Origin: Oxyruncus cristatus | Taxonomy: Eukaryota; Chordata; Aves; Passeriformes; Cotingidae | Direction of reading: 5' to 3' | Length of the DNA stretch: 64,000 bases | Assembly: GCA_013399855.1 (NCBI GenBank) | Contig: VXAY01001101.1 | Coordinates: 1-64,000, forward strand | Shown: positions 13,206 to 25,170 of the stretch, piece after piece | Layout of the letters: each line of letters opens with the position of its first letter | Position numbering within the stretch: the stretch's first letter is position 1 | Program-made: the position numbers and the translations under genes | The notes under the pieces: model-generated | Databases searched by the model: none | The model's input: the letters and a program-made list of their open reading frames with translations, nothing else | Told to the model about the DNA's origin: nothing

Positions 13206-16200
13206 GAAGATGAAAAATAACACGCAAGCTTACTGCAGTGAAACAGAAGTCTAAACTTCTGGTATGGAAATGGAAACAGTTATGACAGGGAAAACTAAAA
13301 CAAGAGTTTAGAGCACACGAAGCCAAATCTTTCTCTCTAAGATATGCTGCAGCTGTGCAGATGGTGTGGAAGCTCAGGGGAACTCAACTCTTTCAGTGCA
13401 CTTGGAAATTACTGTTAAGGCCAGTTTGGGAAGGAGAGAGGACTGAAACTCCAGTTCTTGTCTCCTTATGCACAGGTTGAGACCTGTTTAAGATCTTTCT
13501 CTCTCTTTGAAAACAAGTTGTCTCTAGCCACTGCTAATCCTTTTTTCCATAAAATGAAAAGCTTCTGCTCTGCAAATCATCATTAAGTTGTATCTCTTTT
13601 GTTTAGTAACCAGCATATTCCCTCCTGCGTGAATGCCTCCGATAGTGGCCATAGATCTATAAAACATAAGAAATTTATTGTTCATGTGCCTTCATAAATT
13701 CTCTATTTCCTCCTTGCACTCAGCTTTCATGGACACTGCACGTGACTCGCTCAAGGCAGACTCAGTATCAGAGTACCCTTGTTACATGAATCTTACCTTT
13801 TGTTCTAGCAGGTCCTGGGGTCAAAAATCCAGCATTTTCTGTCAAAATGTGACACACACCAGTGTTGGAGTTCTGGTTACAGTTATCTGCCCTTGCACAG
13901 CCTGGAGTAGAATGTGCTAATGTTCACATTTTATAAAATGTAGCTGTAGCCTCAATAAGTGGTAAGGAATGACAATTTTCCTGATAGACTATGTTCTCAG
14001 TCTAGATTAATGGCTAACTAAATATACTGCTTACCCTTCTCTTATCCACAATTTTTGTCTCAAGCTGAGAGCATATTCTGCTGAAGCATTCCATGCTCAT
14101 CACTTTTGGAGGTAGGTGTGATATAGCAGCCTCTTGGTTAAGAGCATCTTAATTTGGATAGCAAGTAGTTTGGGGAAGAAGGGAGTGCTGCAGAATTTTC
14201 TTTCCATTTTTTAATGATATTTTGTATATTCAAAGCAAGAGAACTCTTAAAAATTTGAAACAGAAACCTGAGGGGCTAATAGGAGAGGGAAAAAAAAGGA
14301 GCTAAGCATAAAAACATGGCAAGAATTAGAATAACTTGCAGAATCGTTGCTTTAGAATCAGATTTCAGAGCTCTTCTCCAGAGTAATTCTTACTGTTTTA
14401 TTTTGCTGTGTTTAGAATGAAATAACTGTGAAATGCTGTAGTGTGACATTAAATTTATTCCTGTTCATAAGTAATTAAGGTTTACATCCCTAACACCTGA
14501 CATGTAGGAACCATGTTGAGATCAAAATAACAGGGCAGAAAACAAAAAACCTAATGACTAAAATTCTCCTGGTTGGATAGAGACAGACATAGTATGTGAA
14601 CCTATGAAAGCCTATGATTAAATTGAGGCTTGTCTCTTTAATCTGCTGCTGTGGCTGTCCTTGCTTACTGCTCTCTAGACACTCAATCCTTGTCTTGTGT
14701 TTGTTCCGATCTTTCTTTTCTGTTCCTGCTCTTAAGCTTTTTTAATTCTTTCCACCCTTTGGGATCAGTGGCATCCATGTTGCAAGGGGACTGAAAAGAA
14801 AACATTACTGTTCTGCAGAGCATAGGCTGGATGAAATGATGGCTTTTCCCTGTCCTGATGTTCAGTAGGAAATGCATAATGGATACTGCCGTTTTCTGGT
14901 GCTTAAAGGCTCAGGTGCCTGGAATCTTGAAACATTACATACAACCTTCCTAAGTGCTGAGGCTGAGTTTTTGCACGCCTGAGCTATTCTGTCACTGAAA
15001 ATAATTTTCACTCCAGATTGCAAAAAAGGGACATTAGAGGAAAAAAAACCCCACCAAACGTTTTAGTGTATGGTACTTGAATATTTATGTAATACTGCTT
15101 TCATTTGGTACACTTCTGGTAGGAAATAGTACTTTAAATTTGGACCCCAGATCTGCTGCATTGACTCAAAAAAATGAATATATATGTATTGAAAGGAAGT
15201 AAATAGAAAGCCTGAAATTGGACTTCCAAGAAAAAACAAAATCGTCCCACTTAGAGCAATGTTTCTGAGTTGGTTTGTCTTGAAGGGTCAAGCCCAGAAG
15301 ATTCCATAACACTCCTGCAAGGACAAATATTACAATGATTTATGAATTGTTGCTTTCATAACATTTACACCAGAGATTCAACAGATTTAACAGTCTTGCT
15401 ATGATGTGTTTGCTGTCTTACTGTGAAGTCACTGAAAAGTTACCACATTTAATGCTAAGTGATGTAGAAATAATAGTCTGAAGAACTGCAGTGAGCCATA
15501 GGAAGAAGTTGAAATCACAGCTCTTGTGAATGGCAATTAAAGATTTTTCAAGTAGTCTGAGGTTTTTAAGGGCTGAGGTTTTATTACTTTGAGCTGCTCC
15601 ACTTTTTGCAGCGATATTATCATGTGGTTACAGTTTTCTCTCAACTGGATCAAGAGAATTTAAAGCTGATCTGGTTTCTATGTGTCTGTCTCACTTCAGA
15701 GCCCAGGTTTTTCTACCTTTCTACTTCTTGCTGAAATTTTAAAGAAACACTATTTGGATTTCAAACCCTTGAGAATCTTGCTGCTCAGGAGGCTGCTGTT
15801 GGCACAGAGGAGCGTGCAGAACAGAAGCAGTTCTAGCAATAAGAAGACTGTTTACATATTTCTGTGTTTCTTCCAGTATTTTCTTAAGTGACACAAAACC
15901 ATGTTTGAGAAGGTATGGCAGGTACACTACAAATCTTCTATTTAGTTTAGTTTCCCAGTTCAATGCGTTTAAAAGCACAAGCAATTTATCATTCACTTGC
16001 AGAGAGCTGAATAGACAGCTCTGTGTCAGAAAACACACATTTTCCCCTAAAGATGTGTTAATGTGTGTCTAAATAAGGTGTCTATCTGCTTGCACACTGT
16101 TTATTGTATCAGGGTCAGAAACAGAATGTTTAGAGTTCCCATCTGGCAGGATTATTTCATATTGCTCTTGGTTCTGGCTACTTCTGGTTCAACTTAGCTC

Positions 16201-19200
16201 AATGTTTGTGTTAGTCATAGAAGCATCAACTTTTGGAACAAGGACAAGTCTGTAGTGAGGGACTTTTGCAAACAATGTTTCCTATGCAATACGTATAATT
16301 TTTTAGAAAAATGGTGTAAAGAAAGCTACACTTAAATGCCTAGAGATGTATCAGAAAACTGAATTCTGACATGAGATCTAAATTATTTACAGTCATGCTC
16401 TTTCTCTTTTTTGTTCATACCAGTGAAACCTGGTACTTTCTGCATTGTGAGGTAAGGCTCTGCTCAAGAGAAAGTCCTATTTGGACTCAAATAATTGAGT
16501 TTGAATAAAGTAAGATCTATAATATCTCTACTGTTTTGATCTCTTGCCCTGAGCAAGATGCAGAAGAAAAAAGTTCAGCCATTGATCTGCCCCCAAACAC
16601 AGATGAAAGAGATTGTTTTTCATTGTCTGCCTTGGGACTTCATTGCTTGAGTGGATCTGGTGTGTCAGACTTCATAGCTGTTTTCTCTCCAACTTTTTGA
16701 TAGCTTCCAGTAGCCATGCCTTTGCCAAGCATGTTTTAAACTTACAAGGAGTTTACACAAAGTTCTCTTGGAAGTGTCAGTGGCCCTGATAAGCATTTAC
16801 TGCTACCAATGAAATAATCATTAAAGACGTAAATAGAGAAAAGATGATCTTCTAGTGTTGAGCTGTTGGTTTTTGTAGTATGCAGCTTTGAGTGTGCATA
16901 CTCAAGGTGGCAGGATCATGTCAGCTCAAAAACTGACATGGAAAATTATTTCTGTAAGGATTTGATGGGCCTTTCACAATTCCCAATTTGACAGCAGATT
17001 AGCAATTAGGTTTTCTTTGTGAAGTGAGTCTACTGTTGTAGAGTTAACAGTCCAAGGCAGCAAGGAAGATGGTAAGACTAAAAATGGGATGTGAAATCCA
17101 TGATAAGCCTTCTGTAGAAAAACTAGACACTACTGACTTTTTTCTTTGGAGCTGGAAAATGAAATTCCTGTAGTCTGAGTGGGTTGCCAGCACTAGGAGG
17201 TTGCAGGGGATCTGTGCTGTCAGGAAAGACAATGGAAATTGGTAGTGCTGTGGCATTCATTGCTTCAAGTCAAAAGCAAATGCATTGCTGGGCAGCTTTT
17301 GGCTGTTAGGTAGACACTGGCCAACAGATTGATGAGGTCTGGAATATATTTAATAGCATTTAGAGAAATGGATCTATCCAGACTGGAGGTAATTGACGTA
17401 TTTATGAAGAGCAGGTCATCGGCTTTTTCATTTGACATCCTCAAAATGTACTGGAAGCAAACCAATGGTATTGTCATGGGAATGCCAGATACTGAAAATT
17501 AGTCAGTTGGTGCTTAAGTTGTGGCTTCCAGGGCAAATGTTATCAATGGATTTCTTTTTAAAAATCTTTGTTTTAAGCTCTTGAGCTGTAACCTGCCGTT
17601 CAGATGAAAAGGCTGCTGTCTCTCAGGCCAGCCAAGGGTGTTGAGTTCAGCATTCTCCCTCCTATGATCACTATTAAGTTTGTTTTCTGCCCAGTACAGT
17701 CTACCATCTTTAACAGAAAACTGGCTAGTCACTTTGCTGGGACCAGAATTAACACTTTTGAGGAAAAAACCTCTGCTTGCTGCTCAAAAATAACACTCTT
17801 AAGAAAATGAAGCTTGGGCTTCATGGAATTAATTGAAAGGTTTTTAGAATTTACACGGAGAACTGTTTTGCTATAGCTGATATGTCACTGCCTGTGCCCC
17901 TGTTGTGTGTGCAGCTAAATCTTGATTTTTGAGGGTGCCATGGCTATTTCCTCAAGGTTGCTGTGAGGAAAAGGAAGTTAATTGCATATGAACTTTTTAT
18001 AAAAATCTTTTTTTCCATGAAGTGAGTTAGAGTACTCTGTTACTGCTTAACTGGAGAATCCCGTATTTGGAGTGTTTCTAGTGCATTACAGAGAGATTAG
18101 ACTCCAATGCTTCAGTTTTAATAAATAAAAAAGTTCACTACTCATTTAAGCACAAATAAAAGAAAAAGAGGCACATTTAAAATATTAAAACCTAATTTGC
18201 TGAACTCTGGTAAGAAGCTTTGTTGCCTCACTATCTTCTGGGACCTGATCTTGAGAGAATGTTGAGTGCTGATTATGGGCTTTGGGTTTTCTAAAATTTT
18301 TTACTTTGGGAGCCAAGCTTCCTGCAGTTAGGATTATTGAAATATTGTCTCGTTCCTTCATAGGAATAAGTGTATACATTTTAAAATAAACAAGTAACGA
18401 GCTTTAAATTAAGCTCACTTTAAACAGAAGGATTCTTAAGAAAAATTCCAGTGGGATGCTCCAGAAAAAACAAAACGGTATTATTGTCTGGCAGTGTCGT
18501 ACATGAGTTAGTGTGGCTTTCATTGAGTTTTCATTCCTAACAGCTGATTGTCTCTGATATATTAATATTTGCTTTCTTTGCTGTTTCTACCCAGAGGTAT
18601 TGGTTTTGCTAACTGCAGCTAATGAGGATATTTATATTTCTGAAAGTTCTTTGCTGGTTATTGTGAGTGCTTTGACCATTTTCAAGCAAAAAGCATTAAC
18701 TTTTTTTTTTTTCTTAGCTGAAAGGCATGAAGACATTGAATATAACTGTAAAATAGAAATTTCTACATGATTTTAAACATTGTAAGTTGAAGAAAGCAGA
18801 TTAATTACTTCTACATAATTCCTAATCTAGAAAAATTGGTATGGTGGGGGAGAGAACACAATATAATTACAAGGGAAGAACTCTATGGCGGGTTAAGGGA
18901 AGAGTGAGACAAATAGAGGGCTAACAGCTTATTTTTTTTTAAATATATATATTCCTCCTACCTTCCCTTCAGTCTTTATATTTCAGCTGAAGTTGGCTTA
19001 CAACATAGATTGCAGTTAAGTGGTGCTCTCCACCGTCTGCATCTGCCTGGCTATTGGCTTGGAATAATTTGCAGGTGCGTTGATGTTAATGGGATTTTTA
19101 TCACAGAATAAAATAGGCCAAAAGTTTTACCCTATACATCAAAATGTCTTTTGATGTGTCTTCTGAGACAGTGAGCAGAGACTTTTAAAACTTGAGGAAT

Positions 19201-19578
19201 CCAGTATAAATTTACACCAATTTATGAGACTCTAAAGGACATCAATGAATTTATGTGTTTTTATGAATATGCAAAAGAGACAAATTAATTTTTGATTAAT
19301 TGCATCATTAGGGTATTCATGAAATACAAATGACTGCAAAGTTTGTAGCTATGGACTTCGAACAAATAATAGGGAATATTTCTGAAAAGTAAATTCTGGA
19401 TTTGTGTTGTGTTCCCACACAAGTTATTTCTGAAACATGTGTCTCTTTTTCATTTTAATGTTAAAACTCATGGTTTTTTTCTGTGTAATTCCAGCCAATA
19501 TAAATTAATATAACTATGTTACTAATGTACTAAGCACTAATATAACAATGAAATAGTATTAAAAGTAGTATTAACATT
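13206..19578. other. Non-coding sequence, no gene seen
   Basis: Open frames reach 99 codons (minus, 16038-15739) without recognisable content. T12 lies at 18701-18712 and is followed by CTTAG, an acceptor look-alike. No repeat of known family was recognised. Confidence 0.65.
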
Positions 19579-19655
19579 AGAGGATAATTCAACTTGGAAG
19601 GAACCTCAGCCCAATGTCCAGCTCAAAGCAAGGACAACTGAGGTGAACTTTATAC
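19579..19655 (-). mobile_element. CR1 3'-UTR fragment, antisense
   Basis: The + strand here reads as the reverse complement of the CR1 3' region. It has the diagnostic series TTCAACTTGGAAGGAACCTC, then CCAATGTCCAGCTCAAAGCA, then GGACAACTGAGGT, matching the familiar avian pattern of 'ttggaagggacctc...tccaaccccctgctcaaagcagg'. Only about 75 bases are recognisable. The sequence beyond 19655 diverges, and the terminal short tandem repeat expected just upstream on this strand is not visible. It is probably an old, 5'-truncated insertion. The assignment is from memory of the consensus. Confidence 0.6.
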
Positions 19656-21883
19656 TACTAAGGTAGCTATAGAAGCTCTCTTTTGCTCGTGATGATTAAG
19701 ACTCAGCTCCAGCTGAGCTTCTGCTTTCCAAACAACATACCTACATACCTGGATGATGATATGGAATTACATCTTTATACCTCAGGGAAAAAAAAGTAGA
19801 AATTTTACTTCTAAAAGCATAAAATGTCTACAGAATTAGCTGAGCGTCTAGAGGCTGGATATAGTTGAAAAATGTTATAACCACTATGCAGAAACAGGAC
19901 CCTATTTCTTCACTAGCTCTCTTCTTAGTCCTGACATTGTTTTTTTACTGCCTTTGATCCTGCAAGATTCTGAGCTTTCTGACCTAGTTTCAGTAAAATA
20001 TTATTTTATGTGTGAGAGCAGACCATAAAAGTATAATAAGCTTTTTCCCATATTTCAGTTTTATGCCTGTCTGGTTTTCTGGATCATACCCTGTGCTTAC
20101 AATTTGCATGATGATCTCAAAATTTTGTGTGTGCATGTCAGTGGTTGGTTTTGATGCAACTTTTACTCTTGCATACATCTGTGGATTCTGATGATGCAGC
20201 AAATTGCTTCAGGGCTGAAGACTGATAAACCTGTGTCACCTGGTCAGGTGCAGCTTCGTAACCTGTCTTGCGCCTCTCTTGTGTGAAATGCTGGTGTTCA
20301 GCCTTGTTTGTGGAGCTCCAGAGAATCTGGCACGGAGACCAAAGTGAAAAAGGGAAAAAACCCCTCCATACTATGTTATTGTTTTTTATGTGCCTTATCC
20401 TTCTTACCCTTCTAATACCTCTAAAAGTAAAATAAGTCAATCTATTCTTTACAGTGGTCAGTAAAAATTCCCAGCATAGTTTGTGCAGGTATGTTGAAGG
20501 CCACTTCAAGGTCTTGCTATGATACATTTCTGAGCCTTGCCGAGTGTGTCTTATTTTTCAGACAAAAAAAATTTCATTCAGCAGGTCTTAATGTCTTTGT
20601 GGTTTGGAAAGAAAAAACTCCAGCCCCAGTCAGTGTTTGGATGATTATGTAGACAGTCTGATTTGAGTTCAGGAACCTATTTGGAGATTGAAATATGGAA
20701 AATTGTAAACATCTCTTTTCCGCTCTTGGCTAAAGGAAGAAGATATTTGCTATTTATTTGAACTTTTTTGCAATTAAAAGAAAAAGATAATTAGATAAAA
20801 CTTTAGGATGTTTCAAATTTGGATTTCAATTAAAGGCTTTCTATTCTATAGCTTCTTTTGGTGACTCCTGAATTTATACTTATGTTGTACCAGGAAATAC
20901 ATATTTATGTCTATGTATAATGAGCTCAGACAGATGAGAGGACAGATGCTTTATTCAGCCAGTATCTTATTATGCATCTTCTTGCTATTGCAAAGGTTTC
21001 TTTAAGTTTTCTTCAGAATTTTAATCTTTAGCTTCACTTGAACTCTTTGGATTTGGTTCCATCTCTTTTTATATCGCAGGAGTGTGATGTTACCCTTCTT
21101 AAGTGAATGTGGACTGTTTAAATCTGTTTGTATTTACATTTATAAAATCCTAATCAAGTACAGGAACAAAAACCTGATTAATATTTTATTTAATAACTAC
21201 TTGACCAGAAACTGTACTTTTCCTGTGGTTAATTCAATAGTGGAGTATCAATTTTTTGTTCGGCATTCATGTGCAATTTTCTGCAATATCTTTGTGTGAA
21301 GGAAGGGTGTTGTTCATCCCTTATTGAAGAGCTTGAAGCGCTCACAGTCTGACACTTGAGACAGTCTCCCCAGGCTGGTGACAAAGGTTTGTTTGGATTC
21401 TTTTTTTTTCAATCTGTGATGTAAGTAGCTTCTCTTCCCAGCAGACAGGCCTTCTGGTAGAACACCCTCCACACGGTTCTGCATTTCTAAAGTGGTTCTG
21501 AAGTGGTGGCTCAGGCTCTCTAATGACACAGTGCAGCTGTGCCTGGTGTGGAGAGCTTTTAACAAATACCTGCCCACCTGCACTACAGGTGCAGTGTTAC
21601 CAGGACTGTTGCCTTGTGGTATTGTTTGTATTGGGGGAACATAAGGTAGATAAAATACTTGTGAAGCTCAAAATATTCACCTCAGTGTTATACTTTTGGT
21701 GTCACAGTCAGTGTTCCTCCCTAAAATAGGGTTCTGACCCAGTACCCTGTTTCCTTGTTGAGCATTGCTCACATGTGATGTGTCACAGAAATCACGCAAC
21801 AAAATAGCACAGACCCTCTGGGTAATGCTTGATCTAGGCCTGCTTTCACTCATCTGTTTGGGTTTTGGCTGGTGTGGGTGTTC
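19656..21883. other. Non-coding sequence up to the gap, no gene seen
   Basis: The longest frame is 129 codons (minus, 20527-20138). Its Lys/Arg/Ser-rich peptide shows no domain I recognise. The rest is AT-rich unique sequence. Confidence 0.65.
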
Positions 21884-21897
21884 TTTTTTTTTTTTTT

Positions 21898-21960
21898 NNN
21901 NNNNNNNNNNNNNNNNNNNNNNNNNNNNNNNNNNNNNNNNNNNNNNNNNNNNNNNNNNNN
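21898..21960. other. Assembly gap (63 N) inside a poly-T run
   Basis: Sixty-three N's are flanked by 14 T's on the left (21884-21897) and nine T's on the right (21961-21969). Just upstream the sequence is G/T-rich. Open frames crossing the gap on either strand are artefacts of reading through N. The true content and length are unknown; a longer poly-T or T-rich low-complexity tract is the obvious guess. Confidence 0.99.
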
Positions 21961-22065
21961 TTTTTTTTTCTTTGCTGTCTTTCAAGTGCAGCATTTCTCC
22001 AGCCTTCCTAAGGTCTTCACAGAATGCTATATAAATGTGAACATCCGAATGATCAACGGCCCAAT

Positions 22066-22140
22066 TTTAACACATTTTATATAGGAGCATTCAGTTCAGT
22101 TTAACACATTTTATATAGAGCATTTATATAGGAGCATTCA
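22066..22140. repeat. Local imperfect tandem duplication
   Basis: The unit beginning TTTAACACATTTTATATAG and ending GGAGCATTCAG occurs at about 22067-22094 and again from 22100. The second copy is itself expanded internally: TATATAGAGCAT is followed by a second TTATATAGGAGCATTCAG, ending at 22140. This looks like two successive slippage or duplication steps. No coding frame is involved. Confidence 0.85.
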
Positions 22141-22371
22141 GCTGTAAAATTTCTTGCAGAAGTCTTCAATACAACAAATAGTGATATTTTTTTTTTCTTA
22201 TGTTGCTAGCACTGGTAACTGCTTCCAATTTGTCTTCACCTTTGGCTTCTTTAAATAGCTCTTTAAATGCTTTCCAAGAGATTTAAGGATTTTCAATAAC
22301 TTGGACTTTGCTGCTGTGTTCCCTTTTTAGTTACATGCTACATCAGTAGTTCTCAGCTTGTGTTCCCACAG

Positions 22372-22509
22372 CTGTTGCCTACCTGTCTAAGGTGTCATAG
22401 AGACTGGACAGGCTGTCAGACCTCGTACAGTGGAAACAACTGGCATTTCCCATGCATCCAAGTGGATGGAGAAGAAATGCCACAGTCACTGAACACTCAC
22501 AGCAGTCAG
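22372..22509 (+). other. Exon-like stretch bounded by good splice signals (candidate only)
   Basis: A pyrimidine-rich acceptor (CTTGTGTTCCCACAG, ending at 22371) is followed by 138 open bases (46 codons, phase 0 in and out) and a strong donor CAG|GTGAGA at 22509/22510. The encoded peptide is Cys- and Trp-containing but matches no family I recognise. One such pair is expected by chance in tens of kilobases, so this is a prompt for an RNA-seq check rather than a call. Confidence 0.12.
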
Positions 22510-23548
22510 GTGAGAGTAGGAAGCAGGTGTGTGACAAGGAGGTGGCAAACCTCCCCTGGAAGTCACATTAGCTCTTTACAGCTCTGTAGGTCATCAGGTA
22601 ACCATTTTTTCGTTAACAGCAAATAAACAGAATTCTGCCCAAATAAATTAAGCCCTTTGATGCAAGGAGGAGATGAGAACAGCCCATTTCCTGAGCAATT
22701 TTAATGTGTGTCTGATTTGCCTCCTCTCCTGGGTCTGTAAAGAAGTTGGGCAGTGGCCTATGAAGCAGGTAAAGAATCTTTGTCAGCTTTACTCCAAAAG
22801 ACAGTACCTTACTTAACACTGGGGAATTATCTGTCCAGTGTCTGATCTTTCAGTGCAGCAGGTGGAATACAGGGAGTGCTCCCAGTGGTCTGAAGAATTC
22901 AGCCTTGTCTGTCCATGCACGCTCTGTAAATTTTTTAATGGTTTAGACCCATACATTTCCTTTTTTCTCCACCAGACCCTTGTGTTCATATAGTTGTTGT
23001 TTTTGTGGTGTTTGTTTATGCTTGTGTAGTCAAAGGAGTTTCAGTTTGTCAGTGTGATGCGAGATGTAGCAAGGTGGCAGAAATCTGAGGATACTAACAG
23101 ATAAAGAAATATGTTTTATGCATGTGCCTTGGTGGTGTAAAGAATGGGAAATGCTGATTACTTGTGACAGGGTAGGTTGAACAGCACCGCCCTTCTGCAT
23201 CATATTTTGCATTTGAAATGTTAATTGCAGGTTACCCGTTTACTGAAAATGTAAAGGGTATGTGCACCTTAAATGTAGGTCACACTACTACACAGAGAAA
23301 CCTCTGCCCCTGCAGCTGCAGATGTGCCAGGCATTCTCTCCAGGGGCAGCAAAGACAGGGTACACTTGACCTGATCTACATAGTTCACTGGATCCAACAT
23401 CTGTGTTATGATATCAGAGTTCAGGTGTTTCATTTTTTCCTTCATTTTGTCACTTCACTGCTGCCAAAAGAGGATGGTAACTGAGTGTGAAATAAACCAA
23501 TGTCTGTAGATGCCAATAAGAATTTTTTGACATTGCATCTGTTAGATG

Positions 23549-23582
23549 GTGGTGTGTTTTTTTTTTTTTTTTAGTTGTTGTT
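23549..23582 (+). repeat. Poly-T (T16) with flanking G/T
   Basis: GGTGGTGTG runs into 16 T's at 23557-23572 and then TAGTTGTTGTT. A simple sequence tract. Confidence 0.9.
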
Positions 23583-24200
23583 CAAGAGTCACTCAACAGC
23601 TAAAAGGAAAAACTTTTTAAATATTTAATGTCTCTGAACCACTCTGAGACTGAAATAATCCTGTTTCTGCAGCTTTGGTTTAACATAATGGACTGTGAAA
23701 GGAGGCCAATGATTATATGACCACCTGAGAATCAAAATCATACCTAAATCAAGTATGTCAGCAAACAATGAGTTTTGACAAAAATTATGGTGACAAAACA
23801 GCAGAAATATAATCTATACAGAAATAAAATATGGAGTGCGTGAGTTTCAGTGTGCATAAAATAAAATGTAGTCTAACATTAAAGAAATATAAGTAATATA
23901 TTAAGTAATAAGATTTTTTTATTATTCTTGGCCAGCAGGATTAGCACTGTATTTTGTGAGTGTGAAACTGGGTAGACTAACATGAAATGCTGTTCAATGA
24001 GGCTGCAGTCCTGCCTGAGTGTGCTGCTTACTAAGCAGCAGAGCTTACTAGAGGTTTGGGAAGACCTCTGATATTCTGGAAGATGGTTTGAATCAAAAAA
24101 GTCCGTAAAATCTTCTGTAAACGTTCTTTATTTGTGAGTAAAAAGCACAACCACCAGGCAGTCTTTCCCAATTTTGTCTCAGATATTCACTGGAAATGAG

Positions 24201-24243
24201 TGAGGTTTTTGTTGTTGTTGGTTTTGGTGGTGGTGTGGTTATT
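24201..24243 (+). repeat. GTT/GGT low-complexity tract
   Basis: A short tract composed of GTT, GGT and TTTT units. The + strand is almost free of A and C here. Confidence 0.85.
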
Positions 24244-24689
24244 GTACTCAGATGATTCTTAACCTTGGGCTGCTGGTGTTGCAACACTAAATAAACCCCA
24301 CATCTTCCCTTAACCTTTTCATTCACCATTTCTTCAGGGCCTAATTTTCCTCACCTTACTATTGGACTTCAATGAACTTCCATCACCTTTAATGTGAGGA
24401 AAACGAGCCTGTGGCATGGAAATTTTGATGTCTGACTTCATCTTATTTTTTGATTGATTCTGCTTGGATAATTCATTTTTTACAATGACAGAAGATGCAG
24501 CTAAGCAGGACCAAAATAAATATTGTTCTGAGATTTCAGCAGTTAACTTGCACCTGTAGTGGAAATGACAGCAGAGTGTTTTCATGAATCACCTCAGCTC
24601 CCCCAGACACTAAACGAGAACACTACAACAATTGCCTGCAGATAATAAAGCCTCTATTTCCTTTCAAGCACTTAAATTTCCTTTTGATT

Positions 24690-25170
24690 AAATAATTCCA
24701 TGTTTGAATGGTGTTCCCAGGTAGGACACGCTTATGTAAACTCCCTTGATTAGAGCAGCATCCCGGGGAATTTATCACTTCATGATTTTTCGCTTTAGTA
24801 TGTTGTGGCAGAGTAAAGCTTGCTAAGTAGTCTGCATATCTAATCCACCAGACTCTTTCACACCGGCTTTAGCATAAACCTCTGGCTTTAGAGCAGTGCT
24901 TCAAGTTTACAAGCTGCTAATTGTTCTGCGGTGCAGCTGTCTGGGTTAGATTATCAGCTGGGATTTACTGCCTGCGTTCTGACGGCACATGGGAGCATCA
25001 GCGGCCGCAGTGCTGCTCCCGGGGCAGGGCCTGGAGAGTCTGAGACCTTTCAAGCTGGAGTCACCCACCAGACATGGATTACCTGGGTGGGCACAGGGGG
25101 GAGCAACACGGATCAGCCTCGAGGCACATTATCGAATCAGACATCAACACACTTGAGATGGGAATGATCT
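24690..25170. other. CNE-like stretch leading into a small CpG pocket
   Basis: The stretch 24690-24960 is non-repetitive, with homeodomain-like ATTA sites (for example GATTAAATAATT and CTAATTG) and paired CAGCTG sites at about 24935-24960. It runs into a short CpG-containing pocket with a NotI-type GCGGCCGC at 25001-25008. CpG is otherwise scarce in the window. A regulatory element is plausible. A 78-codon + frame (24931-25167) has no recognisable domain. Confidence 0.25.

Noticed and set aside
21677..22084. Open frames of 70-105 codons crossing 21.9 kb
   Set aside because: They read through the 63-N gap and the flanking poly-T, so their continuity is artificial.
24093..24329. 78-codon minus frame with Pro/Thr/Lys-rich centre
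   Set aside because: The centre is the complement of the GTT/GGT low-complexity tract.
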